Source: Streptomyces sp. SID13031
Lineage (GTDB): Bacteria; Actinomycetota; Actinomycetes; Propionibacteriales; Kribbellaceae
Assembly (NCBI RefSeq): GCF_010548305.1
Contig: NZ_JAAGLV010000003.1
Coordinates: 372,001 to 436,000, forward strand
Direction of reading: 5' to 3'
Length of the DNA stretch: 64,000 bases
The position numbers were made by a program, and so were the translations under genes. Below are positions 41,696-50,004 of the stretch, in pieces. Numbering within the stretch: position 1 is the first letter of the stretch; every line of letters starts with the position of its first letter. The notes beneath the pieces are model-generated. The model did not search any database and had not been told where the DNA came from. It saw only the letters and a program-made list of their open reading frames with translations.

Positions 41696-41992
41696 TCAGA
41701 CGGCGACGGCCACCTCGGCCACCTCGCCGTACTGCGCCACCACCTGGTGGTCGACCGGGTCGGCCTTCGGCGCCAGCGTGCGCAGGGTCCACGTGCCGGG
41801 CGCCGCGAAGAAGCGGAAATGCCCGGTCGCGGACGTCGGGACCTCTGCCGTGAACTCACCAGTGGAGTCGAGCAGCCGCACGTAGGCGCCGTTGACCGGC
41901 TCCTCGCCGCGCAGTACCTGGCCCTGGATCACGGCTTCCTTGTCGACGTCGACCCCCTTGAGGTCGAGGCCGCCCTTCTTCGCGCCGCACAT
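41696..41992 (-). CDS. DUF1416 (SseC-like) protein
   Basis: 98 residues: MCGAKKGGLDLKGVDVDKEAVIQGQV, LLDSTGEFTAEVPTSATGHFRFFAAPGTWTLRTLAPKA. A beta-sandwich-type domain, always downstream of a thiosulfate sulfurtransferase (cysA/sseA type) in actinobacteria (SseC). Starts 1 base after the sulfurtransferase stop. Probably a partner of that enzyme in sulfur transfer; the Cys at residue 2 is conserved. Confidence 0.9.
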   Translation of the reverse strand: MCGAKKGGLDLKGVDVDKEAVIQGQVLRGEEPVNGAYVRLLDSTGEFTAEVPTSATGHFRFFAAPGTWTLRTLAPKADPVDHQVVAQYGEVAEVAVAV

Positions 41993-41993
41993 G

Positions 41994-42842
41994 TCAGGCC
42001 TTCCCGGGCTCGTCGCCGAGCGCCACCGGTACGCCGACCAGCGAACCCCACTCGGTCCACGAACCGTCGTAGTTCTTGACGTTCTCCTGGCCGAGGATCT
42101 CGTGCAGCACGAACCAGCTGTGCGCCGAGCGCTCGCCGATCCGGCAGTACGCGATGGTGTCCTTGCCGAAGTCCAGGCCGGCGTCGGCGTACAGGGTCTT
42201 CAGCTCGTCGTCGACGCGGAAGGTGCCGTCGTCGTTGGCCGTCTTGCTCCACGGGATGCTGACCGCGGTCGGGATGTGACCCGCGCGCTGGGCCTGCTCC
42301 TGCGGCAGGTGGGCCGGGGCGAGCAGCCGGCCGGCGTACTCGTCGGGGCTGCGCACGTCGACCAGGTTCTTCACGCCGATCGCCTCGTTAACCTCGTCGC
42401 GGAAGGCGCGGATCTCGAGGTTCGGCTCCTTGGCCTGGTACTCGGTGGCCTCGCGCTTGACGGCATCGTCGGTCAGCTCGCGGCTGTCCAGCTCCCAGCG
42501 CTTGCGGCCGCCGTCGAGCAGGCGGACGTCACCGTGGCCGTAGAGCTTGAAGTACCAGTACGCGTAGGCCGCGAACCAGTTGTTGTTGCCGCCGTAGAGC
42601 ACGACGGTGTCGTCGTTCTTCACGCCACGCTCGGACAGCAGCGCGGAGAACTGCTCCTGGTTGACGAAGTCGCGCCGGACCTGGTCCTGGAGGTCGTCCT
42701 TCCAGTCCAGCTTGATCGCACCGGCGATGTGGCCGGCGTCGTACGCCGATACGTCCTCGTCGACCTCGATGAGGACGATGTTTGCGTCACTCTTGTGCTC
42801 CTCGACCCAGTCGGCCGAGACGAGAGCGGATTCCCTGCTCAT
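41994..42842 (-). CDS. Rhodanese-type thiosulfate sulfurtransferase
   Basis: 282 residues from ATG 42842 (AGGAGCAGC upstream). Two rhodanese domains; the second contains the persulfide-forming Cys in IAYCRIGERSAHSWFVL, and the first has the inactive SEDVSAYDAGHI-type loop. GHIPTAVSIPW and WTEWGSLVGVPVALG match actinobacterial CysA/SseA-like enzymes. Transfers sulfane sulfur from thiosulfate to cyanide or protein acceptors. Middle gene of DUF4395-sulfurtransferase-DUF1416. Confidence 0.93.
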   Translation of the reverse strand: MSRESALVSADWVEEHKSDANIVLIEVDEDVSAYDAGHIAGAIKLDWKDDLQDQVRRDFVNQEQFSALLSERGVKNDDTVVLYGGNNNWFAAYAYWYFKLYGHGDVRLLDGGRKRWELDSRELTDDAVKREATEYQAKEPNLEIRAFRDEVNEAIGVKNLVDVRSPDEYAGRLLAPAHLPQEQAQRAGHIPTAVSIPWSKTANDDGTFRVDDELKTLYADAGLDFGKDTIAYCRIGERSAHSWFVLHEILGQENVKNYDGSWTEWGSLVGVPVALGDEPGKA

Positions 42843-42853
42843 GAATGCTGCTC

Positions 42854-43306
42854 CTAAGAAGTAGTAGCGGTGGATGGCGTACGGATGCGTTGGATCAGCA
42901 GATAGGCCTCGCAGCCGAGGCAGAGTCCGACGGCGGCGTTCACGAACGCCGCGACCAGGGCGAACCCGGTGGCGACCACGCCGAGCAGCTCGACGCCGGC
43001 GAAGTACCCGATCAGGCCGAGGACGGCGAAGACGAGCCCGACCAGCTGCGCGAACCGCGGCGGGGCCGCGTCCTCCAGCTCCTTCGGCGGGCCGAGCCGG
43101 GGCCGGATCAGCCGCTTGAACAGCTGCCCGTACGGCGAGGCCTGGACGCCGAAGACGACCGAGATCGCGAACACGACGGCCTGGACGGCGAGGAACCACG
43201 GATTGTTGAGCACCAGGGTGAGTGCGAGGACCACCGTGGTCAGCGCCGCGGCGAAGCGGAGCCCGCGCGGGTCGACCTGGGGTTGCTGTGTCGCCGGACT
43301 GGACAT
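42854..43306 (-). CDS. DUF4395 membrane protein
   Basis: 150 residues with four hydrophobic helices (about 17-33, 36-54, 88-104, 108-128) and a conserved CLGCEAY motif near residue 130. GGGAG precedes ATG 43306. DUF4395 proteins accompany actinobacterial sulfurtransferases and may move sulfur compounds or redox equivalents through the membrane; the paired Cys fit that. Confidence 0.88.
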   Translation of the reverse strand: MSSPATQQPQVDPRGLRFAAALTTVVLALTLVLNNPWFLAVQAVVFAISVVFGVQASPYGQLFKRLIRPRLGPPKELEDAAPPRFAQLVGLVFAVLGLIGYFAGVELLGVVATGFALVAAFVNAAVGLCLGCEAYLLIQRIRTPSTATTS

Positions 43307-43420
43307 GACGACTCCCGGAGAAGGAGGTGGTTCGAGCCGAACCCGCCCGGGGCTGCGGGAGGCGACGTACTGGGAACCGTGCTCAGCTACCGGTTCCGGA
43401 GCGCTCGGGACGCCGCCTGG

Positions 43421-43501
43421 TCAGTGGGTACGACACAGGGACGAGCGCATGCGGCAGTTGTCCACTGCCCTGCGCTTGGTCAGCCATGTCGTGTACTCCA
43501 C
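43421..43501 (-). CDS. Cys-containing short leader peptide of the sulfur operon
   Basis: 26 residues from GTG 43501 to TGA 43421, containing WLTKRRAVDNCRMRSSLCRTH-like sequence (shown here in parts: TKRRAVDNC, RMRSSLC, RTH). This matches the pattern of actinobacterial putative leader peptides LTxRRxVDxxRxxxxxC upstream of sulfur genes. A TACTCT hexamer 7 nt before the GTG points to leaderless translation. Cys codons at 16 and 23 would let translation sense cysteine. The region 43307-43420 to the DUF4395 start shows the hairpins GGAACCG/CGGTTCC and GGTTCG/CGAACC and a CCTCC tract near the GGGAG ribosome site. Confidence 0.65.
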   Translation of the reverse strand: MEYTTWLTKRRAVDNCRMRSSLCRTH

Positions 43502-43520
43502 GTTCACGAGAGTACGGAAA

Positions 43521-43553
43521 CCAGACGGGACCACCAGCAATGGTCCCATCTGG
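43521..43553 (-). terminator. Terminator of the RDD gene
   Basis: Arms CCAGATGGGACCA and TGGTCCCGTCTGG on the minus strand, with one mismatch and a 7-base loop, followed by TTTCC. 45 bases past the RDD stop, close to the promoter of the short leader ORF. Confidence 0.7.
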
Positions 43554-43597
43554 CGAGACAACTGATCACATTCCGGACGAGCCCTCGCGGGCCGGGG

Positions 43598-44446
43598 TCA
43601 GCGGCGCTGCTGCGGGCCGCGGACCACGTTGGTCTTGGCGACCTTGTCGTGCAGCGCCTGCTTGTTGGTGTCCCAGAGCGGCCACAGGTAGTTGATCAGT
43701 CCCAGGAAGCTGAACAAGGTGCCGACCGTGGGGATCCAGCCGAGCAACTGGAGGCCGTAGTCGACGCCGAACCGCTTGAGGACGGCCGAGGCGGGCGGCG
43801 GGCCGGGGACGTCACGCAGCCGCACGCTGATACCGGCCGCCATCTTGCCGGGGGTCGCGCCCTTGCGGGTGAGGAAGAGGAACTCGTACAGGAACCCGAT
43901 GACCAGCGAGATCGCCGCCGCCGGGATGATCCACTGGTACGCCTCCGACGGGATCTCGCCGCTGAACGTCGGCGTGCCGCCTGCCACTCCCCGGTCGTAC
44001 TCGTCCTCCAGGGTGTCGAAGACGATCTGCGCAAAGCGCCAGTAGAAGTAGCCGACGAATGGCAGGGTGATGAAGAACAGCAGGATGCCGTCGAGGAGAC
44101 GCGCACCCACCCGGCGCCACCAGCCCGACAGCGGCTGGCCATCAGGGGTCGACGGGACCATCGGGGCGTAGCCGAAGCCCTGCTGCGGGTACGGCGCCTG
44201 CGGGTAGGGCGCCTGCTGCCCGTAGCCCTCCCGACCCATGCCCGGCTGGCCTTGCACGCCGGGCTGACCGGGCTGACCGGGCTGATCTTGTATGCCGGGC
44301 TGGACAGGGGCCTGCTGGCCGAACTGGCCCTGGTACGGCGGCGGGCCCTCGCGGGGCCGGCGGTAGTCGGTCCAGGAGTCGCCGGCCCAATACCTCTGCT
44401 GGGTAGGGTCCTGCGGATCGTCGTACCAACCGGCTGGGAAGCTCAT
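43598..44446 (-). CDS. DUF2510-RDD family membrane protein
   Basis: 282 residues from ATG 44446. DUF2510 motif at the start (FPAGWYDDPQDPTQQRYWAGDSWTDY), a Pro/Gln/Gly-rich linker about 28-95 with PQAPYPQQG repeats, then RDD domain with membrane helices at about 115-135, 165-185 and 225-250 (GWWRRVGARLLDGILLFFI; ARG-type RRVGARLLD; GATPGKMAAGISV). RDD proteins include putative ion/solute antiporters; function unknown. Confidence 0.87.
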   Translation of the reverse strand: MSFPAGWYDDPQDPTQQRYWAGDSWTDYRRPREGPPPYQGQFGQQAPVQPGIQDQPGQPGQPGVQGQPGMGREGYGQQAPYPQAPYPQQGFGYAPMVPSTPDGQPLSGWWRRVGARLLDGILLFFITLPFVGYFYWRFAQIVFDTLEDEYDRGVAGGTPTFSGEIPSEAYQWIIPAAAISLVIGFLYEFLFLTRKGATPGKMAAGISVRLRDVPGPPPASAVLKRFGVDYGLQLLGWIPTVGTLFSFLGLINYLWPLWDTNKQALHDKVAKTNVVRGPQQRR

Positions 44447-44492
44447 CGCCAAAGCATCACGTACCAGCGGTCCACTCCGCTATCCGGGGCCG

Positions 44493-44999
44493 CTACCGGT
44501 CAGCGGGTCTGGTTGTTTCCACGGCCGCGCCGAGGGCGGCGATCACGTCTGCCTTGCGGGGCTGGCCGCTCGCGCGAGTCACGATCGCGCCGGTCGCGTC
44601 GAGCACCAGCACTGTCGGCGTACGCATGATGTCGAGCCGGCGGACCAGCTCCAGGTGGGACTCCGCATCCAGCTCGACGTGCCGGACCCCGTCGACCAGG
44701 GCCTCGACCTCGACCAGCGTCCGCCGGGTCGCGCGGCAGGGCGCGCAGAACGCCGACGAGAACTGCAGCATCGTCGCCCGCTCGCCGAGCTCGGACCCGA
44801 TGTCGGCGGCCGTGATCCGGCCTGCCGGGGTCGACTTGTCCTCCACTGCGTCCTTCTCGGCGCTACGCACGGCGCGGGTGCCCCGGAAGCGCCCGTCGAA
44901 GCGGGATTTGAGCACGCTCAGCGTGACGCCGAGGGCGACGGCGCTGACCAGCACGATGATCCCTGGGCTCATGACAATCCAGAGTACGTCGGTGCCCAT
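44493..44999 (-). CDS. Membrane-anchored thioredoxin-like protein
   Basis: 168 residues from ATG 44999. One N-terminal membrane helix (about 9-28), then a thioredoxin fold with redox site FCAPCR and LDIMRTPTVLVLDATGAIVTRASGQPRKADVIAAL (cis-Pro in RTPT). Faces outside in the usual topology and may reduce or oxidise exported proteins. The start is near the 5' end of a following OmpA-like gene transcribed in the same direction. Confidence 0.82.
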   Translation of the reverse strand: MGTDVLWIVMSPGIIVLVSAVALGVTLSVLKSRFDGRFRGTRAVRSAEKDAVEDKSTPAGRITAADIGSELGERATMLQFSSAFCAPCRATRRTLVEVEALVDGVRHVELDAESHLELVRRLDIMRTPTVLVLDATGAIVTRASGQPRKADVIAALGAAVETTRPADR

Positions 45000-45130
45000 T
45001 AAGCTCAACCGGCCGTTCACCCTGTGGACCTGGTGACGAAAAGTGAGAACTCGGCAACGACCGCCGGGAAAAGCTCAGCGCCGGTTCAAACGGGCGTTTA
45101 GAACCACCCTCGGTATTTGACGGGGAAGGA

Positions 45131-46255
45131 TCAGCGGGACGCAACGGTGATGACCACCCGGCGGTTTTTCTGCCGATTCGCATCCGAGGTGTTCGGAACG
45201 GCCGGTGCGGTCTCGCCGAAGCCTTTGGTGGTGATCCGCGCGGCGGCGAAGTGCTCGGTCCCGATCAGGTACTGCGCGACCGCCTGGGCCCGCCGTTCGG
45301 ACAACCGCAGCCCGTACGTCGCGTCGCCGCGGTCGTCCGTATGACCCTCGACCACCAGCTTCGCCGTCGGGGAGCCGGCCTTGATCTTCAGCGCGATCGC
45401 GTGCAGCGCCTTGGCCGCATCCGGCCGGATCGTCGCCTGCTCGGTGTCGAAGAGCACATCACCTGGGGCGACGTAGGAGACCTTGCCCTCGCCGGTGAAC
45501 ACGTCGACCTTGTCCTGGCCGGGCAACTTGCGCGACTCCAGCCGGCCAGGATCGACGTCCACATCGGGCAGCCTGACCTCGGGCACCTTCACTGTCTGTA
45601 TCCGGAGATCCGGGACGGTCCCGTTACCTTTCACGAACCCACCCGGCCTGGCAGCGCCGTTCCGCGAGATCCCACGCCGCACTACGCCCTTGCGGGTCAC
45701 TGTGGGTAACACGCCCTTGGTCTCCACCTGGCAGATCTGGGGCGAGGTCACCGCCGGAGCCGCCGACCCGCGCACGGTCACGCCGGCGAACTCCTGCTGG
45801 CTCCCGGCCAGCACGCTGCCCGGGATCGTCACCGGCGGAATCGTCGCGCCGGTGATCCTGACCGCGCCCAGGCAGCCACCGGGAGCGTCGTACTGGATCA
45901 CGCAGCCGGCGCTGACGAGCTGGGCCGGGATGGTGAAACCCTCGAGCGCGGTCTTCTGGACACCGTTGTCGTCATAGGTCAGCGGCGCGACGACCACCTC
46001 GGGCACGCTCAGCGGGGCCAGTTGCCTGACCGTCCGGCCGGGGCCAGGGGCGCACTCAGGATCCGGCGTGGCCGTCGGTGTCGTACTGGTGGACGACGGC
46101 GTGCCCGGAGTCGCGGGGGCCGTCACCGAGGTCGGCCCGGACGGCGGAACCGAGCCGGTGGCCGCCGGATTTTCGGTGTCGCTGCAAGCCGCCAGCGCCG
46201 CGGTCACCGCAATCGCGAGTAAACAACTCCTCACCGGCCGTGACGTATTCCGCAT
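45131..46255 (-). CDS. Lipoprotein with OmpA-type peptidoglycan-binding domain
   Basis: 374 residues from ATG 46255. Lipobox LAAC at about residue 23-26, Ser/Thr/Pro-rich linker to about 65, a beta-rich middle with Cys pairs, and an OmpA C-terminal domain about 250-370: GDVLFDTEQATIRPDAAKALHAIA, VVEGHTDDRGDATYGLRLSERRAQAVAQYL, GFGETAPAVPNTSDANRQKNRRVVI. The last domain binds peptidoglycan, so the lipoprotein links membrane and wall. It faces the exopolysaccharide operon across 315 bases and might help anchor that machinery, but this is only a guess. Confidence 0.9.
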   Translation of the reverse strand: MRNTSRPVRSCLLAIAVTAALAACSDTENPAATGSVPPSGPTSVTAPATPGTPSSTSTTPTATPDPECAPGPGRTVRQLAPLSVPEVVVAPLTYDDNGVQKTALEGFTIPAQLVSAGCVIQYDAPGGCLGAVRITGATIPPVTIPGSVLAGSQQEFAGVTVRGSAAPAVTSPQICQVETKGVLPTVTRKGVVRRGISRNGAARPGGFVKGNGTVPDLRIQTVKVPEVRLPDVDVDPGRLESRKLPGQDKVDVFTGEGKVSYVAPGDVLFDTEQATIRPDAAKALHAIALKIKAGSPTAKLVVEGHTDDRGDATYGLRLSERRAQAVAQYLIGTEHFAAARITTKGFGETAPAVPNTSDANRQKNRRVVITVASR

Positions 46256-46570
46256 TGGCCAAGTCTCGCATGGCGTGCGAACCAGCGGAAATACCACGGC
46301 AACATATGTTGCTCGCCGATTAATGTTTCGTGAACGATCCCGAAGTCAGCGGCGCAGCACTGGTCCGAGCGGCTAGTTTCAAAGCTGGCCGCGGTGCGTT
46401 GACGGCAGCGGCGGCGACGACTACTTTCGACGGAAGCCGCGGACAGGTTGGTTACTGTGCGCAGCCGTCCGCAGGACGGCCGACGTGAGGTCCGGCCGAA
46501 GCGCCACCCGGTCCTGGGGTGAGGACCCGGGTGAAATTCGACCGCTTCGCGCGGTGGGGGGATTAAGGGA
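46256..46570. promoter_or_regulatory. 315-base structured leader of the exopolysaccharide operon
   Basis: No gene. Contains three possible hairpins close to the GT2 start: GCCGTCC/GGACGGC (46464-46481 region), CACCCGGTCCT/AGGACCCGGGTG (46505-46534 region) and ACCGC/GCGGT (46540-46554 region), and an AT-rich patch ACATATGTT (46301 region). Could be a long 5' leader with regulatory role; no known riboswitch signature was found. Confidence 0.4.
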
Positions 46571-47971
46571 ATGATTGTGTCGACTACGCCCATGAGCCGA
46601 TTTAGTCTGGCTGAAATATGGGATCGGATTACCCATTTCTCGCTGTCCATGGACGATCTTTCGCAATGGCGGAATCTCGTTCCTCTGGCGGTCGCCGGAA
46701 TCGTCGTCTGGGCGCTCTGGCTTTACCGTTTCATTCTGTCCCGGCTGGCCAAGCCGATCGAGAACGACTTCACCACCACCACCTCGGTGGTGGTTCCTTC
46801 TTTCCACGAGGATCCGGACATTCTGATGCGCTGCCTGGAATCCTGGCGCCATCAGAACCCGAACGAGATCATCATCGTGCTGGACGTCGCCGACACCGAG
46901 GCCTACGAGCGGCTGATCGCGCTGGACGACCCGCGGATCAACCCGATCCTGTTCAAGCACGCCGGTAAGCGCTCGGCGCTCGGCGTCGGGATCCGCGCCG
47001 CCTCCTTCGAGGTCCTACTGCTGGTCGACTCCGACACGAGCTGGGAGCCCGGCCTGCTGAAGGCCGTGCAGCGCCCGTTCATCGACCCCGAGGTCGGCGC
47101 GGTCAGCACCCAGCAGAACGTGCACGAGCGCACCACCAGCGTCTGGCGCCGGGTCGCCAACTGGCTGGTCAACCTCCGGTACTACGACTACGTGCCCGCG
47201 ATGGGCGCAGCCGGCGCCGTGGCCTGCGTCTCGGGCCGCACCGGCGCGTACCGGCGCAGCGTTGTCGTGCCGGTGCTGGACAACCTGGAGAACGAGTTCT
47301 TCCTCGGCCGGCGCTGTGTCGCCGGCGACGACGGCCGGCTGACCTGGCTAGTACTTGCCTCCGGCTACAAGACCGTGCACCAGTCGTCGGCCAAGGCGCT
47401 GTCGATGTTCCCATCCACCTTCCGCGCCTTCGCCAAGCAGCGGATCCGCTGGAGCCGCAACTCCTACCGCTGCTACCTGACCGCGGTCTGGAAGGGCTGG
47501 CTGTGGCGGGTGCCACTGGTGACCAAGGTGACCGTGCTGCAGATCCTGCTGACGCCGGTGACGATGGGTATCACCATCGGCTACATGGTGTTCAGCCGGC
47601 TGGACTGGACCTGGCAGAGCTTCACTCTCGCCGCCACCTGGATGGTCATCGCCCGCGGTATCCGCGGCATCTCGCACCTGCGCAGACATCCGGGCGAGAT
47701 CCTGCTGCTGCCACTGGTCGCCGTCACCGTCATCCTGATCGCGCTGCCGATCAAGCTGTACGCGTTCGTGACGATGAACCACCAGGGCTGGCTGACCCGC
47801 TCCGAGGACGTGGTCGGCGGCGAGGGCCAGGACGCGGCCTCGCTGGTACGGCCGAACCAGACCATCACCACGCCCCACCTGCAGCCGGCGATGCACCACG
47901 AGGCCAGCCAGCCCCGGCACGCCGCTGAGCTGCAGCACTCGAACGAGCTGCAGACGGAGCCCGCCTCATGA
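46571..47971 (+). CDS. Processive family 2 glycosyltransferase (hyaluronan/cellulose synthase-like)
   Basis: 466 residues from ATG 46571. One membrane helix at about 38-58 and a cluster at about 310-400. Catalytic GT2 motifs: VVPSFHEDPDILMRCL, Asp153-Ser-Asp155, CVSGRTGAYRR, GDDGRLTW (Asp253, Asp254) and the processive signature KQRIRWSRN (Q290-x-x-R293-W294). Should polymerise an activated sugar and move the chain through the membrane. The operon also encodes UDP-glucose dehydrogenase, so UDP-glucuronate is a likely donor. The C-terminal ~60 residues are His/Gln-rich and disordered. Overlaps the next gene by ATGA. Confidence 0.92.
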   Translation: MIVSTTPMSRFSLAEIWDRITHFSLSMDDLSQWRNLVPLAVAGIVVWALWLYRFILSRLAKPIENDFTTTTSVVVPSFHEDPDILMRCLESWRHQNPNEIIIVLDVADTEAYERLIALDDPRINPILFKHAGKRSALGVGIRAASFEVLLLVDSDTSWEPGLLKAVQRPFIDPEVGAVSTQQNVHERTTSVWRRVANWLVNLRYYDYVPAMGAAGAVACVSGRTGAYRRSVVVPVLDNLENEFFLGRRCVAGDDGRLTWLVLASGYKTVHQSSAKALSMFPSTFRAFAKQRIRWSRNSYRCYLTAVWKGWLWRVPLVTKVTVLQILLTPVTMGITIGYMVFSRLDWTWQSFTLAATWMVIARGIRGISHLRRHPGEILLLPLVAVTVILIALPIKLYAFVTMNHQGWLTRSEDVVGGEGQDAASLVRPNQTITTPHLQPAMHHEASQPRHAAELQHSNELQTEPAS

Positions 47972-50004
47972 CCGAGCCCAAGAAGGGCCGCAAGCTCTGG
48001 CGTGCCATCGTCGTGATCGGTGTGCTCGGCGTCGCCGGGCTGGTCTGGATGCAGTCCACCGCCTCGGGCTCGCCCGCCGCGTCACCGACCCCGAAGCCGA
48101 CGCCCAGCGCGGTCAAGCCCGGGAGTACCACGCCCAAGCCGCAGCCACCGGACGCGACCCAGCCGACCACGCCTGGCGAGGCCAAGGACGACAAGGTGAT
48201 CGACCGGCTCCCGTACCCGGGTGACCCGGAGGCCGAGGCGGCGTACGTGGCCGACGAGGACCGCCGCCTGGTAGAGGTGCGTACGGTCGACTCGCTCGCC
48301 CGCTGGAGCAAGACGTCACTCAATTCGCCGTACCGGATCGCCACCGGTTCGGCGTACACGCTGGTGCTGACGCCCCGGCGCGAGGTCTACACGATCAAGG
48401 ATCTGCTCGGGCTCGCCCCGCAGACCTTCATCCGGCAGCCCGACGGCGGTTACCTGCTGTCCGAGCACGTCGTGATCCAGAACGGCGCGACGCTGAACCT
48501 GGCGTCGTCCGGCGGCCTCACGCTGCGACTGGCCAGCGACGACAAGGGCTTCGTCTCGATCGTCAACTACGGCGGCGTTCTGAACGTCCAGGGCGCGAAC
48601 GGCCGGCCGGTCCGGATCACCAGCTGGAACCGCGACACCGACGGCCCGGACACGCTGACCAACGACGGGCGGTCCTACATCCGCTCGCTCGGCGGCCAGG
48701 TCCGCTTCCGGTACGCCGAACTGTCCGACCTCGGCTTCTGGAGCGGTCGTACCGGCGGGCTCTCGCTGACCGGTACCGACCGGCCGAACAGCGGCTCGCT
48801 GGACACGCTCGGCGAGACCATGCGGGTCGGCAAGCGCGCCACCAAGGAACGCGAGGCGACCAAGGGCGCGACGAAGCCGGAGACCACCGGCACCACCTTG
48901 AACGGCGCGGGCAAGAACAGCCTCAGCCAGGTGCTCCCGGCCGGCAAACTGCCGCTGCCCGAGGTGGACATCGCGGACCCGGAGTACAGCTACGTTTCCG
49001 CGCTGATCCAGAACACGACCGTCAAGCGGAACGCCTTCGGGCTGTTCGCGGCCAGCGCCAACGGCCTCGACATCCGCGACAGCAAGTTCGACGACAGCCT
49101 GGTCGACGGCATCGTGATGCACCGCTACGTCACCAACGCGGTGATCGACTCCAGTACCGCGGACGGCAACGCCGGCGACGGTTTCGTGCTGTCCCGGGCG
49201 ACGACGGGCATCGTCTTGTCCGAGATCGAGGCCAGCCGCAACCACCGCAACGGGCTGACCATGTCCGGCCTGCCGCTGGCCGACGGCCCGAGCGCGACCG
49301 GCTCCAGCCTGGGCAGCTACGGCAACAACACCGTGTCCAACAGCAAGCTGGTCGACAACGCCCGGTACGGCGTCGAGGTGATCGGCGGGACCAACATCGG
49401 CGTCAACGCGAACGACCTGCAGGGCAACGACATGGGCGTCGTCGTCCGGGGTGGCGCCGAGGACGTCTCGGTGGTCGGCAACCGGGTCACCGAACCGATC
49501 CGGCAGGGCATCGCGATCCGCGACGGGGTCACCAAGTCGGTGATCACCGGCAACATCGTCAGTGGCGGCAACACCAGCGTGTACCTCCGTGACTCGGCCG
49601 CCACGGTCCAGCGCAACACCTTGTCGGACGCCGACTCGCACGCCATCTCGCTGGTCGGCTCGGTGAGCGAGACCAAGGTCACCGAGAACACCATCAGTGG
49701 CCGCGGGCCGAGCGCGATCGACACCAAGCGCGCCGCGGACGTCAACATGCACCGCTGGAAGAACGACGAGGGCAACTGGCACGACACCACGCCGTTCGTA
49801 GTCACCCTGAAGCGGTTCCTGCAGCCGCTGACGGCGATGTGGCTGTTCCTGGCCGCCCTGCTGATCTTCACCGCCGCCCGCGGCGCACGCCGGATCCGGC
49901 GCGTCGTCCACCCGTACGCCGACAAGTCACCGGTGACCGACGGCCGGACACTGTCCGCCGGCTCGGTACCGGTGTCCAACGAGAACCACTTGGGAGCCAG
50001 ATGA
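47968..50004 (+). CDS. Membrane-anchored right-handed beta-helix protein
   Basis: 678 residues. Signal anchor about 10-28, a Pro/Thr linker 30-75, then a large beta-helix of PbH1-type rungs about 130-625 (NGLDIRDSKFDD, NAVIDSSTADGNAGDGFVLSRATTGIVLSEIEASRNHRNGLTM, GVNANDLQGNDMGVVVRGGAED), and a second membrane helix about 630-648 (LQPLTAMWLFLAALLIFTAA). So both ends are membrane-bound and the helix is outside. Pectate-lyase/epimerase-like folds such as alginate C5-epimerase AlgG act on synthase products in other systems; by position it may modify or guide the polymer made by the GT2. No known catalytic triad was confirmed. Confidence 0.85.
   Translation: MTEPKKGRKLWRAIVVIGVLGVAGLVWMQSTASGSPAASPTPKPTPSAVKPGSTTPKPQPPDATQPTTPGEAKDDKVIDRLPYPGDPEAEAAYVADEDRRLVEVRTVDSLARWSKTSLNSPYRIATGSAYTLVLTPRREVYTIKDLLGLAPQTFIRQPDGGYLLSEHVVIQNGATLNLASSGGLTLRLASDDKGFVSIVNYGGVLNVQGANGRPVRITSWNRDTDGPDTLTNDGRSYIRSLGGQVRFRYAELSDLGFWSGRTGGLSLTGTDRPNSGSLDTLGETMRVGKRATKEREATKGATKPETTGTTLNGAGKNSLSQVLPAGKLPLPEVDIADPEYSYVSALIQNTTVKRNAFGLFAASANGLDIRDSKFDDSLVDGIVMHRYVTNAVIDSSTADGNAGDGFVLSRATTGIVLSEIEASRNHRNGLTMSGLPLADGPSATGSSLGSYGNNTVSNSKLVDNARYGVEVIGGTNIGVNANDLQGNDMGVVVRGGAEDVSVVGNRVTEPIRQGIAIRDGVTKSVITGNIVSGGNTSVYLRDSAATVQRNTLSDADSHAISLVGSVSETKVTENTISGRGPSAIDTKRAADVNMHRWKNDEGNWHDTTPFVVTLKRFLQPLTAMWLFLAALLIFTAARGARRIRRVVHPYADKSPVTDGRTLSAGSVPVSNENHLGAR

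Noticed and set aside
46256..46570. c-di-GMP (GEMM) or ydaO riboswitch before the GT2 gene
   Set aside because: No match to the conserved core of either class was found.
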